Part shown: piece after piece, positions 27,866-35,272 of the stretch | Numbering within the stretch: position 1 is the first letter of the stretch | How the letters are laid out: each line of letters opens with the position of its first letter | Source of the DNA: Parasulfuritortus sp036391875 | Lineage (GTDB): Bacteria; Pseudomonadota; Gammaproteobacteria; Burkholderiales; Thiobacillaceae | DNA: 64,000 bases | Assembly: GCA_036391875.1 (NCBI GenBank) | Contig: DASVZA010000036.1 | Span: 7,866 to 71,865 of the forward strand | Reading direction: 5' to 3' | Position numbers and translations under genes: made by a program | Notes under the pieces: model-generated | Databases searched by the model: none | What the model was told of the DNA's origin: nothing | What the model saw: the letters and a program-made list of their open reading frames with translations, nothing else

Positions 27866-28825
27866 ATGAAATACTGGCTGGCGATATTGGCCCTGTTCTG
27901 CCATCTCGCCGCGGCAGATCCGCTTACCGAGGACCGGGCCGTCGCGTTCACCTTCGACGACCTGCCCTTCGCCGCGGTGCCGAGCGAGGACGACGCCTAT
28001 CTGGCCGGCATGACCCAGCGCCTGCTGGACAGCGTGCGGCAGGCCGGCGCTCCGGCGGTCGGCTTCGTCAACGAGAAGAAACTGTATCGGGAAGGCCAGC
28101 TAGACCCCGCGCGCGTCGACCTGCTGCGCAGCTGGCTCAAGGCCGGTTTCGACCTCGGCAACCACACCTATTCCCACCTATCCCTCAACCAGGTGCCCCT
28201 GAAGGTATTCGAGAACGACTTTCTGCGCGGCGAAACCGTCACCCGTCCGCTGGTCCAGGAGGAAGGCCACAACCTGCACTGGTTCCGCCACCCTTACCTT
28301 CACGTCGGCAAGACGGATGCCGAAATCACCGAATTCCAGGACTTCCTGACCGCGCACGGCTATGCGATCGCGCCGGTCACGGTAAACGATTCGGAATGGG
28401 TCTTCGCCGACGCCTACGCCAAGGCGCAGGAAGCAGGCGACGCCGCGCTGGCGCAGCGGATCGGGGCGGCCTACATCCCCTACATGAGCGGCGTGTTCGA
28501 CTGGGCCGAAAAGCTCACCGACGACCTGTTCGGCCATCCCATCCCGCAGGTGCTGCTGCTGCACGCCAATTCGCTCAACGCCGACTACTTCGGCCAGCTC
28601 GCCGCCATGCTCAGACAACGCGGCTATCGCTTCGTCACCCTGGCCGAAGCGCTCAAGGACCCGGCCTATTCGACGCCGCTGCAGGTCACCGGGCTGGCCG
28701 GAGAATCCTGGCTCGAACGCTGGTCGCGCGAAGCCGGCCTGCGGCCGCCGCCGCCGCCGCCGGTGCCGGGCTTCGTCATGCAGCAGGCCGGCCGCAACGC
28801 CATGGCCATGGACCGGGGCTACTAG
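27866..28825 (+). CDS. Periplasmic polysaccharide deacetylase (CE4)
   Basis: A 319-residue secreted protein with a signal peptide (MKYWLAILALFCHLAAAD) and a CE4/NodB fold. Catalytic motifs are visible: Asp31-Asp32 in AFTFDDLPFA and the metal-binding histidines in NHTYSH (His100, His104). RHPYL and a C-terminal LLLHANSLNADY also fit. CE4 enzymes remove N- or O-acetyl groups from chitin-like, PNAG or xylan substrates. Next to the GT2/porin genes it probably N-deacetylates the exported polymer as PgaB does. The C-terminus is Pro-rich. The hydrolase gene begins 1 base after its stop. Confidence 0.87.
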   Translation: MKYWLAILALFCHLAAADPLTEDRAVAFTFDDLPFAAVPSEDDAYLAGMTQRLLDSVRQAGAPAVGFVNEKKLYREGQLDPARVDLLRSWLKAGFDLGNHTYSHLSLNQVPLKVFENDFLRGETVTRPLVQEEGHNLHWFRHPYLHVGKTDAEITEFQDFLTAHGYAIAPVTVNDSEWVFADAYAKAQEAGDAALAQRIGAAYIPYMSGVFDWAEKLTDDLFGHPIPQVLLLHANSLNADYFGQLAAMLRQRGYRFVTLAEALKDPAYSTPLQVTGLAGESWLERWSREAGLRPPPPPPVPGFVMQQAGRNAMAMDRGY

Positions 28826-28826
28826 C

Positions 28827-29912
28827 GTGCTCCGTTCCGCATTGGCCCTAGCGGCGGCTTCCCTCCTCCTCGGCAACGCGCCGGCCGCCAACGCCTCCGA
28901 CACCCTGCGCCGGCTGGCGACCGAGAACGGCATCCGCATCGGTGCTGCGGTCGATGTCGAGGCACTGCAGAACGACCTGCGCTACGCCCGGCTGCTGGCT
29001 CGCCAGTTCAACCTGGTCACGCCCGAGAACGCGATGAAGTTCGAAGTCATCCATCCCGACCCAGACCGCTACGACTTCAGCGAGGGGGACGCCCTGGTCG
29101 ATTTCGCCGAACGGCACGGCTTGGCGGTCAACGGCCACGTCCTGGTCTGGGACCAGCAATTGCCGGACTGGTTGACCCAGGGCCACTTCAGCCGGGAACA
29201 GCTGAAGGAGATCCTGCACGACCACATCCGCACCGTGGTCGGTCATTACCGCGGCAAGGTGCTGTCCTGGGACGTGGCTGCGGAGGCCGTGGGCGAGGAC
29301 GGCAAGCCGCGCGAGACCTTCTGGTCGCGCGGCATCGGCCCCGACTACCTGGCGCTGGCCTTCCGCTGGGCGCACGAGGCCGACCCGGACGCCCGGTTAC
29401 GCTACAACGACTACGGCGGCGAAGGGTTGGGGGTCAAGTCGCAAGGCATCTACGACCTGGTCGCAGAACTGCGCAAGGAGGGCGCCCCGATCGACGGCGT
29501 CGGCCTGCAGATGCATGTCGAGCCGGGCGACGCCCCCCGGGCCGGGGATGTGGCAACGAACATGAAACGCCTCGCCGCGCTCGGCCTGGAAACCGACGTC
29601 ACCGAAATGGATGTCGCGCTGCCGATGCCTGCCGGCAAGGCCGCCCTGAAAACCGAGGCGGAACTCTACCGGAACATGCTGCAGGCCTGCCTGTCGGTGC
29701 CGCAATGCCGCAGCTTTACCACCTGGGGCGTCACCGATCGCTATTCGTGGATTCCGGAGTTCTTCCCCGGCCGCGGCGCGGCCCTGCTCTTCGACCAGGA
29801 CTACCAGCCCAAGCCGGCCTACTTCGGCGTCCGCCGCCTGTTGCGCAGCACCGCGTCCATGAAGCTGCTGCAGACGGGCGCATCGCCGACCATGGCGGCC
29901 GACCGGCCCTAG
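28827..29912 (+). CDS. Secreted GH10-family (xylanase-like) glycoside hydrolase with altered active site
   Basis: A 361-residue secreted protein with a GTG start, signal peptide (to about residue 23) and a GH10 barrel. Recognisable GH10 landmarks are TPENAMKFEVIHP, GHVLVWDQQLPDW, RYNDYGGEG, GLQMHVEPG, VTEMDV (nucleophile Glu260) and TWGVTDRYSWIP. The acid/base Glu153 is kept in SWDVAAEA, but the Asn that normally precedes it (NE) is Ala152, and the usual VWHSQ is VWDQQ. These changes suggest a substrate other than xylan. Located last in the exopolysaccharide operon, it likely trims or releases the polymer, like the hydrolase half of PgaB. Confidence 0.85.
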   Translation: MLRSALALAAASLLLGNAPAANASDTLRRLATENGIRIGAAVDVEALQNDLRYARLLARQFNLVTPENAMKFEVIHPDPDRYDFSEGDALVDFAERHGLAVNGHVLVWDQQLPDWLTQGHFSREQLKEILHDHIRTVVGHYRGKVLSWDVAAEAVGEDGKPRETFWSRGIGPDYLALAFRWAHEADPDARLRYNDYGGEGLGVKSQGIYDLVAELRKEGAPIDGVGLQMHVEPGDAPRAGDVATNMKRLAALGLETDVTEMDVALPMPAGKAALKTEAELYRNMLQACLSVPQCRSFTTWGVTDRYSWIPEFFPGRGAALLFDQDYQPKPAYFGVRRLLRSTASMKLLQTGASPTMAADRP

Positions 29913-29926
29913 CGCCCGGCTGACGA

Positions 29927-31021
29927 TCAGTCCCGCCAGAGCCAGACCGCGAACAGGATCACGAACCAGAACAAGGCGGTCAGGCCCGGCATCCCGGAAC
30001 ACTTGTAGCCCAATGCCGGCAGCAGTGCGGAAACCAGGAACAGGCCGGCGCGCGGGCCGCCGAAGCGGGCCAGCCAGCGGCGCGATTCCGCGTGCCAGGG
30101 CGTGGCCGGCCCGGGCCGCGCCCAGACCGGCGCCAACTGCCCCGCCGCCCCCGACACCAAGGGAAACAGGAAGCCCGGCAGGAAGATGGTCAGCGGGTGT
30201 TCGAGATCGAGCTGAGTCCCGGCCAGGGCCAGGGCGAAGCCGGCCAGGGCGGCCAGCAGCACCGGCTCCACGCCGTGCAGCGCAAACAGCCTGGCACGAT
30301 GCAGGCGCCACCAGGCCGCCGACATCCTCAGCAGCGCCCAGCCCCAGGCCGCCAGCCCGGCCCAGGCCAGGTACGGCACGCCGGCCTGGCCCAGCGCCAG
30401 GAGCAGCGCGCCGGCCAGGGCCCACTTCAGATCCAGGCGCAGGCGCGAACCCGCATCCGGATCCTGCCGCCCGGCCACAGTCGGCATCAGCACCTGCAGG
30501 GTGCCGATGGCGGTCAAGCCGACGAAGCCGTACAGATTGATGTGGATGTGGAAGGCGCGCAGCGGGCCGTGCCATTGCGGCAGCCAGGGAATCAGGGCCG
30601 CCGCCGCCAGACCCAGGCCGAGGCAGGCCATAGCGGCCAGATACCAATCCAGCCCGGGATGGGGCCGGCCCAGCGCGGCGCGGCCCCTGTACCGCATCCA
30701 GGCCAGCATGGCGACGGCGCCGGCCAGCCCCAGCCCGGCGGCGAGGGAGATCAGTCGGTAGTCCAGACGGCCGGAGAACACCGCGACCGCCAGCGCGCCA
30801 GCCGCCAGCATCAGCAGCGGCAGGCGCGCGGTCCAGCGGCCGGGTCCGCGACCGCGGGTCAGCACCGGGACGAAATGCTGCATCGCCGCCGTGATCAGGG
30901 TCATGATGCCGACCGCGACCACCAGATGGGTCCAGAACAGGGGCGACATCGCCACCGCCTTGGGCAGGGCGATGCCGACGATCAGGATGGCGAGGGTGGC
31001 GGCGAGCAGCGGGACGAGCAT
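29927..31021 (-). CDS. Multi-pass membrane protein of the NO island (NnrS-like)
   Basis: A roughly 364-residue integral membrane protein with about ten to twelve predicted helices and no confident family name. It repeats a pattern of His, Gly and Gln/Pro within helices: THLVVAVGIMTLITAAMQHF-VP, HINLYGFVGLTAIGTLQ-VLMP and FPLVSGAAGQLAPV. The same pattern occurs in the proteins at 31107-32363 and 33452-34645 (NnrS), so it is probably a distant NnrS relative that could bind haem or copper. A perfect FNR-type box lies 64 bases upstream of the ATG used here; an in-frame TTG at 31039 is an alternative start. Confidence 0.75.
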   Translation of the reverse strand: MLVPLLAATLAILIVGIALPKAVAMSPLFWTHLVVAVGIMTLITAAMQHFVPVLTRGRGPGRWTARLPLLMLAAGALAVAVFSGRLDYRLISLAAGLGLAGAVAMLAWMRYRGRAALGRPHPGLDWYLAAMACLGLGLAAAALIPWLPQWHGPLRAFHIHINLYGFVGLTAIGTLQVLMPTVAGRQDPDAGSRLRLDLKWALAGALLLALGQAGVPYLAWAGLAAWGWALLRMSAAWWRLHRARLFALHGVEPVLLAALAGFALALAGTQLDLEHPLTIFLPGFLFPLVSGAAGQLAPVWARPGPATPWHAESRRWLARFGGPRAGLFLVSALLPALGYKCSGMPGLTALFWFVILFAVWLWRD

Positions 31022-31084
31022 CGTTGTCGGTGGACTCAATTCATTGGGACGGACATATCCTGCCCGCTTTCAACCGAACCGTCA

Positions 31085-31098
31085 TTGATCGCGATCAA
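31085..31098. promoter_or_regulatory. FNR/DNR/NnrR-type operator (perfect palindrome)
   Basis: TTGATCGCGATCAA is a perfect match to the TTGAT-N4-ATCAA consensus of FNR/DNR/NnrR regulators. It lies 64 bases upstream of the minus-strand gene at 31021, a spacing compatible with activation near position -41.5 and a short leader. Confidence 0.75.
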
Positions 31099-31106
31099 TA
31101 CCGGGC

Positions 31107-32363
31107 TCACAGACGGCCGCCATGGGCCAGGAAGGCGCGCCGGGCGGCCAGCAGGTTGCGCCAGAGCCGGTCGCCGGACAGGATCAGCAGCAGCCAGCCG
31201 GCCGCAGCCGCCGGCCAGGGCAGGAAGGGCGCCGGCAGCAGGCAGGCTAGCGCCGCCAGATGCAGGCGCAAATGCCGTCCGGCCAACGCGTCCGGGACGA
31301 ACTCCTTCATGTTGGGGATGGCGCCGGCCCGGGCCTGGGTCTGGGCCTGGAGATGGAACCAGGCCAGGAAAGGCACGATCTTGTACAGCATGCCGTTGAC
31401 CACCGAGGCGGCGAAGCCGAGCAGGAACAGCAGGCCGAACACCAGTTGCAGCCGGTCGTCGTGCAGCCAGGGCGCGAGCAGCACGCAGCCGAGCAGGCTG
31501 GCCATGCCCAGGCGCCAGAACGACAGGGTCGTGTCGCCCAGCTTGCGCCGCCGCCGCTTATGCAGCCAGAGGGTCAGCAGGGCGAACGACGACGCGCCGA
31601 GGGCAACGCCGGTCAACCCGACATCGGGCCAGACGCCGTGCAGCCACTGTCCGCCGCCATAGGCGACCAGGCCGAGCAGGATCAGCCAGGTCAGCCAGCG
31701 GGTCGCCAACGCCGGATAGGCCGGTGTGAGTTGGAGCATGGGCACCACCTGATAGGCCACGCCGACCACCAGGATCAGCACCCAGCCGCCCAGCCCCCAG
31801 GCCAGATGGAGCTGGACCAGACCAGCGAAATCGCCGCCCCCGGCCCGGCCGGCGAGCCCGGCCGCCAGATGCAGTCCCAGGGCCAGGGTCAGCGCCAGGC
31901 CGAGCCAGGCCTGGCGCATCGGCCAGGCCACGCTGGAGGCCACGCCGCTGCGCAGCAGGCTGACCGCCATGGCGACCAGGAAGGGCAGCAGTCCGGCCGC
32001 CAGCAGGGCCATGGCCGCATCGAGCAGAACGGGATCGGTCCAGGCCAGGCCGGCAGCCAGCAGCGGCGTGCCGGCGACCAGGCCGACCAGCGCCACGCCG
32101 GCCACCGCACGCACGGCGGGAATCCGCGCGCCCAGCACCACCGGCAGCATCTGCAGCAGAGCGCCGACCATGACCATGGCCAGATAGCCCAGGGTCAGCA
32201 GATGGGTGATGGCCGCCACGGCCGGATTCCATCGGCTGGCCAGGGCAGCCGGCCCGGCCGCCAGGGCGGCGACGCCAGCCAGCATGAGGAACAGCGGTGC
32301 CGCCAGGAAGAAGCGCAGAGGCAGGGCCAGCGGCGGCCCCTGCTGATAGGACAGGCCGCTCAT
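31107..32363 (-). CDS. Multi-pass membrane protein of the NO island (NnrS-like)
   Basis: A 418-residue integral membrane protein with about twelve predicted helices. It shows three copies of the repeated helix motif: THLLTLGYLAMVMVGALLQ-MLP, HLAWGLGGWVLILVVGVAYQ-VVP and GFAASVVNGMLYKIVPFL. Conserved His/Gln/Pro positions suggest metal or haem binding. It is translationally coupled to the DUF2249 gene upstream (ATGA overlap) in a four-gene operon DUF2249 - hemerythrin - DUF2249 - membrane protein behind the box at 33381. The position suggests a part in NO handling, but the biochemical role is unknown. Confidence 0.75.
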   Translation of the reverse strand: MSGLSYQQGPPLALPLRFFLAAPLFLMLAGVAALAAGPAALASRWNPAVAAITHLLTLGYLAMVMVGALLQMLPVVLGARIPAVRAVAGVALVGLVAGTPLLAAGLAWTDPVLLDAAMALLAAGLLPFLVAMAVSLLRSGVASSVAWPMRQAWLGLALTLALGLHLAAGLAGRAGGGDFAGLVQLHLAWGLGGWVLILVVGVAYQVVPMLQLTPAYPALATRWLTWLILLGLVAYGGGQWLHGVWPDVGLTGVALGASSFALLTLWLHKRRRRKLGDTTLSFWRLGMASLLGCVLLAPWLHDDRLQLVFGLLFLLGFAASVVNGMLYKIVPFLAWFHLQAQTQARAGAIPNMKEFVPDALAGRHLRLHLAALACLLPAPFLPWPAAAAGWLLLILSGDRLWRNLLAARRAFLAHGGRL

Positions 32364-32593
32364 CGGCCCGGCCGGGCGGCGGCTTCGATCAGCAATTCGA
32401 AACAGCCGTCCTCGATCGGCCGCACCTGCCAGCGGCAGCCGCGCTCGCCCAGCACCGCGTAGAGCGGCAGCGGTTCGCGATGGATGAGGAAGCGCACCTG
32501 CTGGCCCGGCCGCAGCAGGTCGAGCGCGGCCAGCACCCGTTCCATCGGCTCGGGCGGTTCCAGCCAGCGGGCGTCGACCAGCACCTCGCCCAT
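32360..32593 (-). CDS. DUF2249 protein
   Basis: A 77-residue cytoplasmic protein of the DUF2249 family (TusA-like small fold). It begins with VLVDARWLEPPEPMERVLAALDLL and has the conserved RFLIHREPLPLYAVL, equivalent to the VNDHNPIPLLQQM of the second copy at 33052-33312. DUF2249 proteins commonly occur in denitrification and NO-response clusters. The TusA-type Cys-Pro motif is absent, so sulfur carriage is not expected from sequence. It lies between hemerythrin and the membrane protein. Confidence 0.85.
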   Translation of the reverse strand: MGEVLVDARWLEPPEPMERVLAALDLLRPGQQVRFLIHREPLPLYAVLGERGCRWQVRPIEDGCFELLIEAAARPGR

Positions 32594-32603
32594 CTCATCC
32601 GCC

Positions 32604-33044
32604 TCAGGCCGTTAGTGCCTGCATCCGCGCCAGCAGGTCGGGCGCCAAGCCCGCCATGGCGCGGTCGGTCATGGGATAGAGGATCTGCTCTTCCTTGAGG
32701 TTGTGCTGGCGCAGCAGCATGAGCAGGGTCTCGGCATAACCCAGATAGGCATCGGCGTTGCGGCCGGCCACGGCCTCGGCCATGGCCTCCAGCGCCTGCT
32801 GGATCTGCACGTGCTCGCTGCGCATCACCATGGTCGGGCCGGCCGTCATGCCGGTCGTCGACTCGAAGGCGGGAAACAGGATGTCTTCCTCGCACTGGAA
32901 GTGGCGCTGCGTCGCCGCCCGGAAACGGTCGAACTCGGTCTCGGCCTTGGCCCAGTCGGCAGCCGCGACCGCATTCTCGGCCTCGGCGAACAGCTGGTCG
33001 CAGTGCTCGTGGTCTTCGGTCAGGTAACGGGATAGGATTTCCAT
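32604..33044 (-). CDS. Hemerythrin-domain protein
   Basis: A 146-residue four-helix hemerythrin-like protein with a probable di-iron site. Ligand candidates are His in TEDHEHCD, HFQCEEDILFP, SEHVQIQ and HNLKEEQILYP, close to the H-HxxxE-H-HxxxE pattern. Such proteins bind O2 or NO, or repair iron-sulfur centres under nitrosative stress (compare YtfE/RIC). It lies between two DUF2249 genes with gaps of about 10 bases, in an operon with an FNR-type operator, so a role in NO sensing or protection is likely. Confidence 0.9.
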   Translation of the reverse strand: MEILSRYLTEDHEHCDQLFAEAENAVAAADWAKAETEFDRFRAATQRHFQCEEDILFPAFESTTGMTAGPTMVMRSEHVQIQQALEAMAEAVAGRNADAYLGYAETLLMLLRQHNLKEEQILYPMTDRAMAGLAPDLLARMQALTA

Positions 33045-33051
33045 GGCCGTC

Positions 33052-33312
33052 TCACTGCCGGATGAAGTCGATGACCACGGCCTCGGGGCCGTTTTCCAGG
33101 TAGGCGATCTCGACCGACTGGCCGTAGCGCGCCTGCATCTGCTGCAGCAGCGGGATCGGATTATGGTCGTTGACGAAGCGCATCCGCTCGCCGGGATTCA
33201 AGGCATCCAGGGCGCCGAAGATGGCGGCGTGGCGGAACCGCTTGGCGATGCCGCGGGCATCGAATGGATAGACGCTGTCCGGGGACAGGTGCAGGTGGAT
33301 ATGTCCGGTCAT
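33052..33312 (-). CDS. DUF2249 protein
   Basis: An 86-residue DUF2249 protein and the first gene of the hemerythrin operon. The motif ALNPGERMRFVNDHNPIPLLQQM is characteristic. The ATG at 33312 was chosen because AGGAG lies eight bases upstream; the longer in-frame start at 33354 would add a basic stretch unlike the family. The operator at 33381-33394 is 69 bases upstream, shared with the divergent nnrS. The two DUF2249 copies are only distantly alike, so they probably have separate partners. Confidence 0.87.
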   Translation of the reverse strand: MTGHIHLHLSPDSVYPFDARGIAKRFRHAAIFGALDALNPGERMRFVNDHNPIPLLQQMQARYGQSVEIAYLENGPEAVVIDFIRQ

Positions 33313-33380
33313 GGCGAAGCTCCTGATTCGTTTGGCAACATGCTTGGTCTGCATTCTGGCGGCACCCGCCCCGGCCGGCC

Positions 33381-33394
33381 TTGACTCTGATCAA
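33381..33394. promoter_or_regulatory. FNR/DNR/NnrR-type operator between the hemerythrin operon and nnrS
   Basis: TTGACTCTGATCAA matches the TTGAY-N4-RTCAA consensus. It is 57 bases from the nnrS start and 69 bases from the divergent DUF2249 start, so one site could serve both promoters. Confidence 0.7.
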
Positions 33395-33451
33395 TGCCGG
33401 CGCGCGCCAGCCCGATAGCATGACATCAATCGAATCCATATCATTTCCGCC

Positions 33452-34645
33452 ATGGCCCTGCTCACCCACCTCACCGCCGCCCCGCACCGTCCCCTGTTCC
33501 TGATCGGCAGTATCCAGGCCGTCGCCGCCATGCTGTTCTGGCTGGCCGTGCTGGAGATCCCGGCCCTGCCCGCCCTCGCCTGGCCGGCCGCCGCCGGCCA
33601 TGCCTGGAGCATGCTGTACGGCCTGTTCGCGCCCTTCGTATTCGGCTTCCTGTTCACCGCCCTGCCCAACTGGGTGAACGGCGCCGCCATCCGCCGCGCC
33701 GAATACCTGCCGACCGCCGGGCTGATGGCCGCCGGCAACCTGTCGTTCTACGCCGGTCTGTGGCTGCCCGGCCTCGGTACGCCGGCGCTGGTCCTGCACC
33801 TGGCCGGCTGGGCCGTCGGCCTCGCGGCCCTGCTCCGCATCCTGCTCACCTGCCCGCCGGGCGACAACCGCCAGCCCTGGGCGGCCTGGCTGGCCACCCT
33901 GCTCGGCCTGTTCGGCGATGCGGCCTTCCTGGCCTGGCATCTGTCCGGCGCCGACGGCCTGCTCCGGCTCGGCGAAGCGCTCGGCCTGTGGGGTTTCCTG
34001 ACGCCGCTGTTCCTGGCCGTCTGCCACCGCATGATCCCCTGGTTCACCGACCGGGTGGTCACCAACTACGTCATGGTCCGGCCCTACCCGGCGCTCTGGG
34101 TCCTGTTCGCCGCCAGCCTGGGCCACGGCCTGGCGATGGCGTTGGCCCTGCCGCAATGGACCTGGCCGACCGACCTCGTCCTGGCCGCCGTCGCCTTCTG
34201 GTTCACCGCCCGCTGGGGACTGCGCCGCGGCCTCGCCGTGCCGCTCCTGGCCATGCTGCACATCGCCTTCGCCTGGGCCGGGCTCGCCTTCGCCCTGTCC
34301 GCCGCCGACAGCCTGCTGCGCTTAGCCGGCCAGGCCGGTCTCGGCCTGGCACCGCTGCATGCGCTGGGCATCGGCTTCTTCGCCTCGATGTTGATCGGCA
34401 TGGCCTCGCGGGTCAGCCTGGGCCATTCGGGCCGCAAGCTGGAATGCGACCGGACCACCTGGCGGCTGTTCCTGGCGCTCCAGGCCGCCGCCCTGCTGCG
34501 CATGCTGCCCGACCTGCTGCCGGCCTGGTTCGACTTCCGCCTGGCCAGCGCGGCCGGGCTGGTCTGGCTGGTGGTCTTCCTGCTGTGGGCGGCGAAGTAT
34601 GCGCCCTTCTACTGGCGGCCGCGGGCCGACGGCAAACCGGGCTGA
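33452..34645 (+). CDS. nnrS: NnrS family haem-copper membrane protein
   Basis: A 397-residue integral membrane protein with about twelve helices that matches NnrS. Key segments are HAWSMLYGLFAPFVFGFLFTALPNWV, FLAVCHRMIPWFTDRVV and ALGIGFFASMLIGMASRVSLGHSGR. NnrS proteins bind haem and copper and protect cells from NO, lowering nitrosative stress to iron metabolism; they are usually NO-induced. It is divergent from the hemerythrin operon and shares its operator. Start: ATG 57 bases from the operator; no strong Shine-Dalgarno is visible. Confidence 0.92.
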   Translation: MALLTHLTAAPHRPLFLIGSIQAVAAMLFWLAVLEIPALPALAWPAAAGHAWSMLYGLFAPFVFGFLFTALPNWVNGAAIRRAEYLPTAGLMAAGNLSFYAGLWLPGLGTPALVLHLAGWAVGLAALLRILLTCPPGDNRQPWAAWLATLLGLFGDAAFLAWHLSGADGLLRLGEALGLWGFLTPLFLAVCHRMIPWFTDRVVTNYVMVRPYPALWVLFAASLGHGLAMALALPQWTWPTDLVLAAVAFWFTARWGLRRGLAVPLLAMLHIAFAWAGLAFALSAADSLLRLAGQAGLGLAPLHALGIGFFASMLIGMASRVSLGHSGRKLECDRTTWRLFLALQAAALLRMLPDLLPAWFDFRLASAAGLVWLVVFLLWAAKYAPFYWRPRADGKPG

Positions 34646-34767
34646 CCGGATAGGCGCCAACTTGCTCGGGACGGCGAACGCAGCGAACATACCGCCGAGC
34701 GCGCCTCCCGCCCGATTCGCGATCGGGCGTGGCAAGCGCGTGGAACCGCGCCCATGGAGCAAGACTC

Positions 34768-35157
34768 ATGACCCACACCCGGTCCGTTCCGGAATCCCCT
34801 TCCGTACTCGATGAACTGAAGCGGCGAGAACCCCTGTTCCACCGGCCGGAATACGGCGCGACCCGACAGGATTTCGAACGCATGGTCGACCCGGCGTTTC
34901 GCGAAGTGGGCGCCTCGGGGCGCTGCTACGACAGGAGCCATGTGCTCGATGTACTGGAGCGCAGGCTGCGCGAACCGGTCGAGGAGGCCTGGGAAACCAC
35001 CGGCTTCCAATGCCTGGAAATCGCCGCGGACAACTACCTGCTCACCTATACCCTCGCCCAGGGCGAACGCATCACCCGGCGGGCCACGCTCTGGCGCAGA
35101 ACGGCCGACGGCTGGCGGGTCCTGTACCACCAAGGCACCCTGGCCGAAACGGCCTGA
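34768..35157 (+). CDS. DUF4440/NTF2-like small protein
   Basis: A 129-residue cytoplasmic protein with an NTF2-like (DUF4440) cone fold: LDELKRREPLFHRPEYGATRQDFERMVDPAFREVGASG at the N-terminus and a RRTADGWRVLYHQGT end typical of the family. Function is unknown; such proteins can be small enzymes or ligand carriers. The ATG after ATGGAGCAAGACTC was chosen over an in-frame ATG at 34729. It lies at the end of the nnrS strand, converging on norB. Confidence 0.8.
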   Translation: MTHTRSVPESPSVLDELKRREPLFHRPEYGATRQDFERMVDPAFREVGASGRCYDRSHVLDVLERRLREPVEEAWETTGFQCLEIAADNYLLTYTLAQGERITRRATLWRRTADGWRVLYHQGTLAETA

Positions 35158-35212
35158 CCGGCTTGGCACGCCAACCGGACCTTGCGGCACACTGGCGACC
35201 GGGCGGAGCAAA

Positions 35213-35236
35213 TAAAAAACCCGCCTTGCGGCGGGT
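35213..35236 (-). terminator. Rho-independent terminator after norB
   Basis: Read on the minus strand, ACCCGCC (35230-35236) pairs with GGCGGGT (35219-35225) around a four-base loop and is followed by a run of Ts. It terminates the norC-norB operon. Confidence 0.82.
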
Positions 35237-35272
35237 CGAAGCCTCCGGACGGAGGCGTGGGATGCACATGGC

